DNA from: an uncultured Ruminococcus sp.
GTDB lineage: Bacteria; Bacillota; Clostridia; Oscillospirales; Acutalibacteraceae
NCBI GenBank assembly: GCA_958403905.1
Contig: CATXZD010000001.1
Span: 186,001 to 250,000, forward strand
Reading direction: 5' to 3'
Length of the DNA: 64,000 nt
This document shows, in pieces, positions 8,727 to 16,514 of this stretch (within the stretch, counting starts at the first letter, position 1; every line of letters starts with the position of its first letter). The translations under genes were made by a program, and so were the position numbers. The notes under the pieces were generated by a model. The model was not told the DNA's origin. It ran no database searches and saw only the letters and a program-made list of their open reading frames with translations.

Positions 8727-9884
8727 ATGAATAATTTTATCTACGAAAACTCTACCAAGGTTTATTTTGGCAAAGGAGGTGTTAAAGAGTATCTTTGTTG
8801 CCTTTTAAAAAATGCAGGTGATACTGTAATGCTTGCCTACGGAGGCGGTTCTGTTAAGAAAAACGGAATATATGACGAAGTAACCGCCATTTTGCAGAAA
8901 GCAGGCAAGACAGTCGTAGAATTTTCCGGAATTATGCCTAATCCAACATATGCAAAGGTGCAGGAGGGAGCAAAGCTCGCCCGTGAAAATCATATTGATT
9001 TTATTCTTGCCGTGGGCGGCGGCTCAGTTATAGACTGCTGTAAGATTGTATCGGCACAGGCAAAAATTGCAGAAGATATTTGGGAAATGGAAACGGTCAA
9101 AAGAAATTATCCGTCTGATTTTGTCCCTATGGGAGCAATTGTTACTGCTTCGGGAACAGGTTCGGAAATGAACGCAGGTGCGGTTATCACAAATGAAGAA
9201 AAGAAAATAAAATGCGGTCTTATGGGCGCACAGGCACAGTTTGTATTCCTTGACCCGAGCTATACCATGTCCGTTCCGTTTAAACAGGTCATTTCAGGAG
9301 CGTTTGACACACTCAGTCACGCAATGGAAACCTACTTCGGCAAGCCGGACGATAATAACCTGTCCGATGATATCAATGAAGCAGTTATGAGAAGTGTGAT
9401 TCGCAATATTCGCGTATTGATAAGCGACCGTGAAAATTACGACGCACGAAGTGAACTGATGTGGGCGTCCTCCATGGCTGAAAACGGTATTTTGAAAATC
9501 GGTAAAATCACCGACTTCCAGTGCCATCAAATCGAACATCAGCTTGGTGCATACACCGACTGCAATCACGGACAGGGACTAGCCGTTATTCATCCGATAT
9601 TATATCGTCACATTTATAAGGACAGCGCGGAACGCTTTGCCCGTTTTGCAAAAAATGTGTGGGGAATTGAGGACAAGAAAAGCACTGAAAAAACTGCTCT
9701 TGCAGGTGTAGAGGCTCTGGCAGATTTTATCAAGGAAATCGGTTTGCCGACCAACTTTACACAGATGGGAATTCCTACTGATACCGATTTTCGTGCCGTT
9801 GCCGATTCAACAAATATTACGGCAGGTTGCTGTAAAAAACTCAGTCACGATGAGATTTATGAAATATTAAAAGAATGTAATTGA
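8727..9884 (+). CDS. Iron-containing alcohol dehydrogenase (YqhD/BdhA-like)
   Basis: The 385-residue protein has the group III Fe-ADH length. The N-terminus FIYENSTKVYFGKG is typical of butanol dehydrogenase / YqhD-type enzymes. The nucleotide-binding motif ILAVGGGSVIDCCK (about 92-105) is followed by ASGTGSEMN, and metal ligands are provided by the D/H set in the C-terminal helical half (GAFDTLSHAME, FQCHQIEHQLGAYTDCNHGQGLAVIHP). Such enzymes reduce aldehydes with NAD(P)H. SD AAGGAG lies 9 nt before the ATG. It is the first gene of a run with a flavodoxin lipoprotein 15 nt downstream. Together with the aldo-keto reductase further on, this resembles the E. coli yqhD-dkgA pairing used for reactive-aldehyde detoxification; that role is inferred. 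Confidence 0.9.
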   Translation: MNNFIYENSTKVYFGKGGVKEYLCCLLKNAGDTVMLAYGGGSVKKNGIYDEVTAILQKAGKTVVEFSGIMPNPTYAKVQEGAKLARENHIDFILAVGGGSVIDCCKIVSAQAKIAEDIWEMETVKRNYPSDFVPMGAIVTASGTGSEMNAGAVITNEEKKIKCGLMGAQAQFVFLDPSYTMSVPFKQVISGAFDTLSHAMETYFGKPDDNNLSDDINEAVMRSVIRNIRVLISDRENYDARSELMWASSMAENGILKIGKITDFQCHQIEHQLGAYTDCNHGQGLAVIHPILYRHIYKDSAERFARFAKNVWGIEDKKSTEKTALAGVEALADFIKEIGLPTNFTQMGIPTDTDFRAVADSTNITAGCCKKLSHDEIYEILKECN

Positions 9885-9899
9885 AGGGATTGATTTACA

Positions 9900-10550
9900 A
9901 TGAAAAAAATAACTGCTTTATTTATGTCAGTACTGCTTGTTTTCAGCCTTGCGGCTTGCGGAAATAGTTTGTCAGAAAATGAAACAACATCTAACAATTC
10001 CCAAACTGCAAACTCTCAAAGCACAACAAGCGCATCAGAAAACATAACAACCTCAACAGAAACAAACGCTTTGGTAGTTTACTTTTCAGCATCCGGCAAT
10101 ACTGAGCGTGTTGCAAAAGATATTGCAAAAGCCGCCAACGCAGATTTGTTTGAAATTGAGCCTGAACAACCATACACGGATGCAGATTTAGATTGGACGA
10201 ACAGCGACAGTCGTGTAAGCCGTGAGCATGATGACGAAACAATGCGTGATGTTCCGTTAAGAACAACCCAGGTTCCAAACTGGGATTCATATGATACCGT
10301 GTTTATCGGCTATCCTATTTGGTGGGGAATTGCCGCATGGCCTGTTAATAATTTCGTAAAAGAGAATGATTTTTCCGACAAAACAGTGATTTCATTTGCA
10401 ACCTCTGCATCTTCCGGTATGGGAGAAAGCGTTAATCTCCTTGAGGAAATGGCAGGAACAGGCGACTGGCAGGAAGGTCAGCGCTTTGCTTCCGGTGATT
10501 CTGAAGAAACGGTTAGTGACTGGGTTGCAGAATTAAAGCTCAATCAGTAA
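9900..10550 (+). CDS. Flavodoxin-domain lipoprotein
   Basis: The protein has 216 residues. A signal peptide with lipobox LAAC (Cys20) is followed by a Ser/Thr/Asn-rich linker to about residue 57. The flavodoxin domain begins ALVVYFSASGNTERVAKDIA, the FMN phosphate-binding loop, and continues with DTVFIGYPIWWGIAAWPV and ISFATSASSGMG. The fold is the flavodoxin_4 type. The lipobox places it on the outer face of the membrane, so it is likely to take part in extracytoplasmic electron transfer or quinone/flavin reduction. It follows the Fe-ADH by 15 nt with SD AAGGGA, so the two are probably cotranscribed. Confidence 0.88.
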   Translation: MKKITALFMSVLLVFSLAACGNSLSENETTSNNSQTANSQSTTSASENITTSTETNALVVYFSASGNTERVAKDIAKAANADLFEIEPEQPYTDADLDWTNSDSRVSREHDDETMRDVPLRTTQVPNWDSYDTVFIGYPIWWGIAAWPVNNFVKENDFSDKTVISFATSASSGMGESVNLLEEMAGTGDWQEGQRFASGDSEETVSDWVAELKLNQ

Positions 10551-10563
10551 TAATGCCGGTATT

Positions 10564-10674
10564 ATGCGAAAAATATTTGCTTGTCTGCTGATGGTCGGTA
10601 TACCTGCTGCCGCGTTTTTCGGTTGTACGCAAATTTTGGGCATATTGTATAAACCATTGGTTTACAATAGATAA
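10564..10674 (+). CDS. Possible 36-residue lipoprotein-like peptide
   Basis: A short frame encodes MRKIFACLLMVGIPAAAFFG followed by Cys and a 15-residue tail. The N-terminus has the shape of a lipoprotein signal (basic start, hydrophobic core, FFGC). No convincing ribosome binding site is present, and it could be the relic of a second lipoprotein gene between the flavodoxin and aldo-keto reductase genes. Confidence 0.25.
   Translation: MRKIFACLLMVGIPAAAFFGCTQILGILYKPLVYNR
10650..10664. promoter_or_regulatory. 15-bp palindrome upstream of the aldo-keto reductase gene
   Basis: TAAACC-ATT-GGTTTA is a near-perfect dyad, 82 nt before the aldo-keto reductase start and just upstream of AT-rich promoter-like sequence (TTGAAT, then TAATAT with a 16-bp spacer at about 10691-10718). 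It is a candidate operator of unknown protein partner. Confidence 0.35.
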
Positions 10675-10746
10675 ACAAACAGGGACTTTAATTTGAATTA
10701 AAAATTGGTTAAAATAATATTAAGAACTTTAGAAGGAGAATTTATT

Positions 10747-11598
10747 ATGGATTATATTACATTAAATAACGGAATCAAAATGCCACTCTTAGGTTTTGGT
10801 GTATTTCAGGTTCCCGATGCCAAACAGTGCGAACAGGCTGTTCTGGATGCAATTCAAAGCGGATACCGCCTGATTGATACAGCGGCGGCATATATGAACG
10901 AAGAAGCAGTAGGCACTGCCATTCAAAAAAGCGGCATAAAGAGAAGTGATTTATTCATCACTACCAAGCTGTGGGTTCAGGACGCAAGCTATGAAGGCGC
11001 AAAGAAAGCGTTTGAAGTTTCTATGAAAAAGTTGGGACTTGAATACCTCGACCTGTATCTTATTCATCAGCCGATGGGCGATTATATGGGTGCATGGCGT
11101 GCTATGGAGGAACTCTATAGAGAAGGTGTGATTCGTGCAATTGGAGTTTGCAACTTCTATCCGCATGTGATGGCTGATTTCTGCGAAACAGTCGAAATTC
11201 TGCCTGCTGTCAATCAGGTTGAGTTGCATCCGTTCTTCCAACAGGATGATGCACTGAAATTGATGAAGGAATATGAGATCGTACCGGAGGCGTGGGGTCC
11301 GTTTGCTGAGGGCAATCACGGTATATTTACACATCCTGTCTTGACGGCAATCGGCGATAAATATGGTAAAACAGCCGCGCAGGTTGCTCTGCGCTGGAAT
11401 GTGCAGCGCGGCGTAGTGGTAATTCCGAAATCGGTTCACAAAAACCGAATGGAACAGAACATTGATATCTGGGACTTTACGCTCAGTGATGCAGATATGG
11501 CAGAAATCGCTAAGCTGGACATAGGTCACAGCGAGATCGTCAATCACTATGACCCGAACTTTGTTAAAATGCTGCACGGTATGAAAATACACGAATAA
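10747..11598 (+). CDS. Aldo-keto reductase (DkgA/YvgN-like)
   Basis: The protein has 283 residues. The start at 10747 is set by SD AGAAGGAGAA, 7 nt upstream. The AKR tetrad is visible: Asp in GYRLIDTAAAYMNE with its Tyr, Lys in ITTKLWV, His in DLYLIHQP. The C-terminal phosphate-binding segment VVVIPKSVHKNRMEQN binds NADPH. The family reduces aldehydes and ketones such as methylglyoxal or 2,5-diketogluconate; the substrate here is unknown. It sits between the flavodoxin gene and a flavin reductase gene, supporting a shared carbonyl/redox stress role. ADH and this gene are about 860 bp apart, so it may have its own promoter. Confidence 0.9.
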   Translation: MDYITLNNGIKMPLLGFGVFQVPDAKQCEQAVLDAIQSGYRLIDTAAAYMNEEAVGTAIQKSGIKRSDLFITTKLWVQDASYEGAKKAFEVSMKKLGLEYLDLYLIHQPMGDYMGAWRAMEELYREGVIRAIGVCNFYPHVMADFCETVEILPAVNQVELHPFFQQDDALKLMKEYEIVPEAWGPFAEGNHGIFTHPVLTAIGDKYGKTAAQVALRWNVQRGVVVIPKSVHKNRMEQNIDIWDFTLSDADMAEIAKLDIGHSEIVNHYDPNFVKMLHGMKIHE

Positions 11599-11706
11599 GA
11601 GTAAAAAAGAAAAGTACGGACTGCCGGAAAAAGAAGCATTTCAAAGAACCAATTTTATTCGTTAAAATGAAGTATTTTATTGTTTTACTTAGGAGGATTT
11701 AAAACT

Positions 11707-12261
11707 ATGAGAAAGAATTTTGGAGCAAAACCATTTTTGTATCCCCAACCTGTTATGATTATCGGTACTTACGATGAAAACGGCAATACAAATGCCATGA
11801 ATGCCGCATGGGGAGGCATTGTGGGCGCAAATGAGATTATTGTGGATCTCGGCAGTCATAAGACTACAGACAACATTTTAAAAACCAAGGCTTTTACCGT
11901 GAGCGTTGCAGATACAGAACATATGGTTTCATGTGATTATGTAGGAGTAGTTTCGGCAAATAACGAGCCGGATAAAATGACAAAAGCAGGTTTTACAACA
12001 ATAAAAAGTGAATTTGTAAATGCCCCCGTAATTAATGAGTTGCCGCTTGTACTCGAATGTGTTTTGAAGCAGGTTGTTGACGGCAGTAAGTTTATCGGTG
12101 AAATAAAAAATGTCAGCGCAGATGAAAGTATCTTAGGCGAGGACGGAGAAATAGACCTTGGTAAGTTACGTCCTATTACTTATGACCCGGTTCATCACGG
12201 ATATTATGAACTTGGAAACCGTGTGGGAAATGCTTTCAAGGACGGAATTCAGCTCAAATAA
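11707..12261 (+). CDS. Flavin reductase-like FMN-binding split-barrel protein
   Basis: The protein has 184 residues. The start at 11707 is set by AGGAGG, 9 nt upstream. The N-terminus NFGAKPFLYPQPVMIIGTYD, then NAMNAAWGGIVG, and DPVHHGYYELGNRVG match the flavin-reductase-like / flavoredoxin family, which binds FMN in a split beta-barrel. The protein lies 108 nt after the aldo-keto reductase and closes the redox cluster, with a terminator 37 nt downstream. It could supply reduced FMN or pass electrons; the partner is not evident. Confidence 0.85.
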   Translation: MRKNFGAKPFLYPQPVMIIGTYDENGNTNAMNAAWGGIVGANEIIVDLGSHKTTDNILKTKAFTVSVADTEHMVSCDYVGVVSANNEPDKMTKAGFTTIKSEFVNAPVINELPLVLECVLKQVVDGSKFIGEIKNVSADESILGEDGEIDLGKLRPITYDPVHHGYYELGNRVGNAFKDGIQLK

Positions 12262-12297
12262 AAAGTAATTTTTTGACCTAGTATTCTGCGAAAGAAG

Positions 12298-12333
12298 ACC
12301 GCTTTAAACACGATGTTTAAGGCGGTTACTTTT
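12298..12333 (+). terminator. Terminator closing the redox cluster
   Basis: ACCGCTTTAAACA pairs with TGTTTAAGGCGGT (13 bp, one G-U) around the triloop CGA, followed by TACTTTTG. Confidence 0.8.
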
Positions 12334-12373
12334 GTATTTAATACTAACATTCATTAAAATGTCAGCAGACAAC

Positions 12374-12403
12374 TGCAACTTAGGTACAGTAAAATGCAAC
12401 TTA
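12374..12403 (+). promoter_or_regulatory. Candidate LytTR operator (two direct repeats, 21 bp apart)
   Basis: TGCAACTTA occurs at 12374-12382 and again at 12395-12403, a spacing of 21 bp or two helical turns. The pair ends 8 bp before the -35 box of the LytTR gene promoter. LytTR dimers typically bind two direct repeats spaced about two turns, so autoregulation is the likely meaning. Confidence 0.65.
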
Positions 12404-12410
12404 CTTATTA

Positions 12411-12439
12411 TTGAATTTTAATTTTGTTTTTGTTATGAT
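12411..12439 (+). promoter_or_regulatory. Sigma-A promoter of the LytTR-DUF3021 unit
   Basis: TTGAAT, 17 bp, TATGAT. The -10 ends 31 nt before the GTG start. Confidence 0.7.
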
Positions 12440-12470
12440 AAAATAAGGTTAAAAATGGGGAGGTCAGACA

Positions 12471-12911
12471 GTGTTCAAAATAACAATTACGCAAATCGGT
12501 GAAAACGACGAGGAAGAAATCATCGTTAAGTGCCGTGAAATCAACGACGAGGTGCTCTCAATTGTTGAAAGGCTCAAAAAGAAAGAAACTATGCTGCTTG
12601 GCAGCAGGGACGGCGAGATGTTCCGCATTGCACCTAAGGACATCTTTTATATTGAGTCTGTTGACAACAAAACCTATATTTATCTTCAGAAAAACGTCTA
12701 TGAATCAAAGCTGAAGCTTTATGAGCTTGAAGAACAGTTAGGCAGTACAATGCTGTTTCGGTGTTCAAAGGCTATGATACTGAATATCTCAAAAATACGT
12801 TCGGTAACGCCGTCAATCAACGGCAGATTTGAAGCAAAGCTTACTAACGGCGAAACGGTGATAATTTCACGCCAGTATGTGCCGAATCTGAAAAAACGTT
12901 TAGGAATGTGA
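12471..12911 (+). CDS. LytTR-family DNA-binding regulator
   Basis: The protein has 146 residues, with no receiver domain. An N-terminal segment of about 40 residues precedes the LytTR domain (about 43-146), recognised by FRIAPKDIFYIESVDNKTYI and LFRCSKAMILNISKI, then RQYVPNLKKRL. A GTG start is preceded by GGGGAGGTC. The next gene encodes a DUF3021 protein, the usual partner of stand-alone LytTR regulators, and an ABC exporter follows. I infer that the pair senses a membrane or peptide signal and controls the exporter. The direct-repeat operator upstream suggests autoregulation. Confidence 0.9.
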   Translation: MFKITITQIGENDEEEIIVKCREINDEVLSIVERLKKKETMLLGSRDGEMFRIAPKDIFYIESVDNKTYIYLQKNVYESKLKLYELEEQLGSTMLFRCSKAMILNISKIRSVTPSINGRFEAKLTNGETVIISRQYVPNLKKRLGM

Positions 12912-12920
12912 GGTGCTATA

Positions 12921-13352
12921 ATGAAAGATACAGTGAAACTTGTAATTACTCATTTTTTTATAATATCAACAGGGGTTTTGTTTGTTGTAAGCCTTTCAAA
13001 TTTGCTTTTTGACGGCAACAAGCCGTTGCCGCCTGAGTTGCCCTGGCAGGTGTTGCTGACGGGCTTATTGGGAGCATTGCCGTCGTTTTTGTTCAGCTTT
13101 AAAAACGAGCCGACAAAAAAGCAATTTCGGGTTAGAACAGTAATTCATTTTATTGTGATAGAAACTATTGTTATGACCGAGGGAGCATTATTTGAGTGGT
13201 ACGAAAACTTTATTAATGCTTTGATTCTCTTCTTTGTTATACTTGCTATTTATATCTTTGTATGGGTATACAGCTACTCTATGAATATTCATCTTGCAAA
13301 AGGCATAAATGCCGCACTTAAAAGATTTAACGAAGATTCTGACGAAATGTAA
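12921..13352 (+). CDS. DUF3021 membrane protein
   Basis: The protein has 143 residues and four hydrophobic segments (about 7-27, 41-62, 73-90 and 97-118), with a basic loop between the second and third and a charged C-terminal tail. The layout matches DUF3021 proteins, which are encoded next to LytTR regulators and are thought to modulate them. It starts 9 nt after the LytTR stop codon with SD GAGGTG, so the two are cotranscribed. A strong terminator follows. Confidence 0.85.
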   Translation: MKDTVKLVITHFFIISTGVLFVVSLSNLLFDGNKPLPPELPWQVLLTGLLGALPSFLFSFKNEPTKKQFRVRTVIHFIVIETIVMTEGALFEWYENFINALILFFVILAIYIFVWVYSYSMNIHLAKGINAALKRFNEDSDEM

Positions 13353-13375
13353 TGCATTTCACATAATCAATTCTG

Positions 13376-13421
13376 CACCTTGCATCGAGTTTTGAACAAC
13401 TCGGTGCAGGGTGTCTTTTTT
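13376..13421 (+). terminator. Terminator after the LytTR-DUF3021 unit
   Basis: CACCTTGCATCGAGTT pairs with AACTCGGTGCAGGGTG over 16 bp, including two G-U pairs, followed by TCTTTTTTA. The ABC exporter genes downstream therefore need their own promoter or readthrough. Confidence 0.85.
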
Positions 13422-13435
13422 ATTGTTTTTCTATC

Positions 13436-13444
13436 TGCTACAAT
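13436..13444 (+). promoter_or_regulatory. Extended -10 promoter for the ABC exporter
   Basis: TGCTACAAT is an extended -10 (TG-N-TACAAT) 24 nt before the ATG. Its -35 region overlaps the T-tract of the preceding terminator, so promoter strength is uncertain. Confidence 0.4.
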
Positions 13445-13468
13445 AGGGTCACGACAGGAGGAAATCTT

Positions 13469-14380
13469 ATGAAAAAGATAATTGAAGTTCAGAATCTTGT
13501 AAAGGATTACAAGGATGTCCACGCAGTGAGAGATATTTCATTCAGCGTTGATGAGGGTTCGTTTTTTGCGTTTCTCGGAATAAACGGAGCAGGAAAGTCC
13601 ACAACGATCAATATACTCTGTACAGTACTTAAAAAAACCTCGGGTATTGTTAAGATAGGCGGTTATGACCTTGATACGCAAAAATCAAAAATCAAGGATT
13701 TAATCGGAATAGTATTTCAAAGTCCCGTGCTTGACAAACAGCTGACAGTAAAGGAAAATCTTGTTTCACGCGCCGCATATTACGGCTACACAAAGGCTGA
13801 AACAAAAAAGAGGATTGACTATCTGACTGATATTTTTAATCTTAAAGAAATTCTCAGCAGACGTTATACTAAATTAAGCGGAGGTCAGCGCAGACGAGTT
13901 GACATTGCAAGGGCACTTATAAACAGCCCGAAAATCCTTTTCCTTGACGAGCCGACTACAGGTCTTGACCCACAGACGAGAATTCAGGTGTGGAACATTA
14001 TCCACAAGCTCCGTAAAGAAACGGGACTTACGGTATTTCTTACAACTCACTATATGGAAGAAACAGCAGATTGCGACAATGTTGTGATTATTGATTCAGG
14101 CAAAATTTCCGCAAACAACACACCGTACAATCTCAAAAAGCAGTATGCTCACAACAGGCTGGTGTGGTACACATCAAAGTCCGATGATGTTGAAAATCTG
14201 CTCAATAACGAAAATCTTACTTTCGAATATATAGGCGACGCCTACAAAATAAAAATTGCCGACAGCAGTGAGGCTACAAGGCTTATAACCTCCTATCCGC
14301 AAATCAGCGACTACGAGGTTATAAAGGGAGATATGGACGACGTATTTCTCACAATTACAGGAAAGAGATTGGGTGAATGA
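13469..14380 (+). CDS. ABC transporter ATP-binding protein
   Basis: The protein has 303 residues. Walker A is GINGAGKST (about 38-46), the signature is LSGGQRRRVDIARAL, Walker B is ILFLDEPTTGLDP and the switch histidine is in LTTHYMEE. The C-terminal extension of about 80 residues is typical of DrrA/NatA-like exporter ATPases. SD AGGAGG lies 7 nt upstream. Its partner permease starts at or just after its stop codon. The preceding LytTR/DUF3021 genes suggest it exports a peptide, antibiotic or other signal whose presence they detect. Confidence 0.93.
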   Translation: MKKIIEVQNLVKDYKDVHAVRDISFSVDEGSFFAFLGINGAGKSTTINILCTVLKKTSGIVKIGGYDLDTQKSKIKDLIGIVFQSPVLDKQLTVKENLVSRAAYYGYTKAETKKRIDYLTDIFNLKEILSRRYTKLSGGQRRRVDIARALINSPKILFLDEPTTGLDPQTRIQVWNIIHKLRKETGLTVFLTTHYMEETADCDNVVIIDSGKISANNTPYNLKKQYAHNRLVWYTSKSDDVENLLNNENLTFEYIGDAYKIKIADSSEATRLITSYPQISDYEVIKGDMDDVFLTITGKRLGE

Positions 14381-14381
14381 T

Positions 14382-15308
14382 ATGGTAAAAACACTATGTG
14401 CATATAAGGGAATGACCTTACGAAATATAAAGGTTTATCTGAAAGACAGAATGGCGATTATACTTTCAATGATGACGCAGATTATTGTACTCGGACTTTA
14501 TCTGCTGTTTTTGAAGGGCAACTATCTTGATACAGTAAAAGCAAACCTCGGCGAGCTTGAAAGTCTTGTGACTGACGGAGCAATTGAGGCGCTCATAAAT
14601 TCATGGCTTATTGCAGGAGTAATCGGTACATCGGTAGTGACCGTTGCACTCAGCTCGCTTTCGGTAATGGTTTCTGACAAGCAGAATAAAATTAACTACG
14701 ATTACGGCGCATCTCCGGTAAAGGGAAGTACGGTAGTGCTGTCATATTTCAGCGGTGCGGTGGTAAATACAATTATCATCAGTTCAATTTTACTGACGGC
14801 AGGTCTTGTTTTCATCGCAATCGGCGGAACATTTGTGTATTCGTTTACCGATATTTTAAGCATTTACGGACTGACAGTGCTCGGCTCTGTTTCCTCAACT
14901 CTTTTGCTTATGGTTTTTGCTTCATTTTTTAAGAAAAGCTCAACATTAAGCTCATTTAACGTAATGGTTTCAGCGGCAATCGGCTTTGTAATCGGCGCAT
15001 ATATTCCCGTTTCACAGTTTAGTCAGGGAGTGCAGACAGCTGTTAACCTTGTTCCCGGTTCGCAGATTGCAGGAATGATGAGAAACGTACTTATGACCCC
15101 TGCAATTGATAATATCAATGATATGCTGGGCGGTGCCGATAAGGGAATGTTTGCAGATAGTATAAAAGAAATTTTTACTTTAAAAATGAATTTGTTTGAC
15201 AATGAAGTCGGCTTTGGATTTATGATGGCATATTCGCTTATTGCTATAGCAGTATTCTTGATTATAAATCTTGTTTCATACAAATTCAGCTCGGTTTCAA
15301 AGGAATAA
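14382..15308 (+). CDS. ABC-2 type transporter permease
   Basis: The protein has 308 residues from the ATG at 14382; an in-frame GTG at 14373 overlaps the end of the ATPase gene and would add three residues. Six hydrophobic segments are visible (for example MAIILSMMTQIIVLGLYLLF and VVTVALSSLSVMVSD), with a long extracytoplasmic loop after the first (NYLDTVKANLGELESL). It forms the membrane part of the exporter with the ATPase at 13469-14380. A bidirectional terminator follows. Confidence 0.88.
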   Translation: MVKTLCAYKGMTLRNIKVYLKDRMAIILSMMTQIIVLGLYLLFLKGNYLDTVKANLGELESLVTDGAIEALINSWLIAGVIGTSVVTVALSSLSVMVSDKQNKINYDYGASPVKGSTVVLSYFSGAVVNTIIISSILLTAGLVFIAIGGTFVYSFTDILSIYGLTVLGSVSSTLLLMVFASFFKKSSTLSSFNVMVSAAIGFVIGAYIPVSQFSQGVQTAVNLVPGSQIAGMMRNVLMTPAIDNINDMLGGADKGMFADSIKEIFTLKMNLFDNEVGFGFMMAYSLIAIAVFLIINLVSYKFSSVSKE

Positions 15309-15317
15309 TACGATGCA

Positions 15318-15350
15318 AAAAGGCGGCTGCAAAAGCAACCGCCTTTTATC
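15318..15350. terminator. Shared terminator between convergent genes
   Basis: AAAGGCGGCTGC and GCAACCGCCTTT pair around AAAA with one mismatch, flanked by T-runs on both strands. It separates the ABC permease from the convergent YeiH gene. Confidence 0.8.
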
Positions 15351-15368
15351 TATATTATGTTATTATGT

Positions 15369-16418
15369 TTACCAGATTCCAAGTATGTGCTGCATAAGAA
15401 TACTTACGCCCGTGATTGCAATCCAGCATATAAATCCGAGAAGAATCGGTTTGCCGCCTGTTTTTACAAGCTTTACAATGTTTGTGTTAAGTCCTATTGC
15501 CGCCATAGCCATTACAATGAAGAATTTGCTAAGCTGTTTTAAGAAACCGAAAATGTTGTTTGCAACGTCAAGTGCCTGTCCCGTTAATACCGAAGTGGCA
15601 ATTGTCGTGATTACCGAAGCAAGCACAAAATAAAGAATGAACATTGGGAAAATCTTTTTAAAGCTGACCTTTGTTGTAGAACCCGTGCCTGCGTTTTTCT
15701 CTTTTCTTATTCTCACAACAGCAAGCACAAGCGTAATCGGGATAATGGCGAGCGTTCTTGTAAGTTTTACAATTGTTGCAGCGTCAAGAACCATAGAGCC
15801 TGTATTGTGCATTGAATCCCATGTTGAAGCAGCGGCAGTTACAGACGAGGTGTCGTTTACAGCCGTCCCTGCAAACAGTGCAAAGCCCTCGTTGCTCATT
15901 CCTAAAATACCGCCGAGAGTTGGAAAAATAAGCGCCGCAATTATGTTAAAAAGAAAAATTACCGAAATTGATTGTGCAATTTCCTCATCGTCGGCGTCAA
16001 TTACGGGCGCAGTTGCGGCAATTGCCGAACCGCCGCAGATACTTGAACCCACACCGATAAGCGTCGCGGTTTTTGACGGAATTTTTAAGAGCTTGTACAT
16101 AGCAAAAGAAACTATAAGCGAGGTAGCAATTGTTGAAATGATTATCGGAAGCGAAGTAAGACCAACCTGTCCTACTGTTGCAAGGTTAAGTCCGAAACCT
16201 AGCAGTATTACGGCATATTGCAAAACCTTTTTTGAAGTAAATGTAATTCCGTCTAAAAACGCATTCTTTTTCTTAATAATGAGTGAAAGAATCATTCCTG
16301 CGATAATTGCGATTACGGGTGCGCCGATAACCTCAAGCGCAGGGAAAAGCATTACAATAAGCCATGCAGGAACTGCAATTGCAAGGCAAAGCAGGATTCC
16401 CAAAACATATTTTTTCAT
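15369..16418 (-). CDS. YeiH-family putative exporter
   Basis: The 349-residue polytopic protein has about ten hydrophobic segments. The diagnostic stretch GVGSSICGGSAIAATAPVI (about 122-140), together with FAGTAVNDTSSVTAAAS and a C-terminal AIGLNTNI, identifies the YeiH / Cons_hypoth698 family, proposed anion (sulfate or sulfonate) exporters. SD GGAGG lies about 7 nt before the ATG. It is the second gene of a minus-strand group after the radical SAM gene, 96 nt away. The intervening DNA is AT-rich with several AATTAAC/TTAATTG-type inverted repeats. The substrate cannot be told from sequence. Confidence 0.87.
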   Translation of the reverse strand: MKKYVLGILLCLAIAVPAWLIVMLFPALEVIGAPVIAIIAGMILSLIIKKKNAFLDGITFTSKKVLQYAVILLGFGLNLATVGQVGLTSLPIIISTIATSLIVSFAMYKLLKIPSKTATLIGVGSSICGGSAIAATAPVIDADDEEIAQSISVIFLFNIIAALIFPTLGGILGMSNEGFALFAGTAVNDTSSVTAAASTWDSMHNTGSMVLDAATIVKLTRTLAIIPITLVLAVVRIRKEKNAGTGSTTKVSFKKIFPMFILYFVLASVITTIATSVLTGQALDVANNIFGFLKQLSKFFIVMAMAAIGLNTNIVKLVKTGGKPILLGFICWIAITGVSILMQHILGIW

Positions 16419-16514
16419 AGAATAACCTCCATATTTTAATTTGCAATTAACTATTTATTGATAAAAAGTTTGTTTTCCAACTTCATTTAATTTTTAATTG
16501 TAAATTGTTAATTG

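Noticed and set aside
15637..16425. 262-codon plus-strand frame opposite the YeiH gene
   Set aside because: It is antisense to a well-supported membrane-protein gene, has no ribosome binding site and encodes a low-complexity hydrophobic/Ile-rich sequence typical of an antisense shadow.
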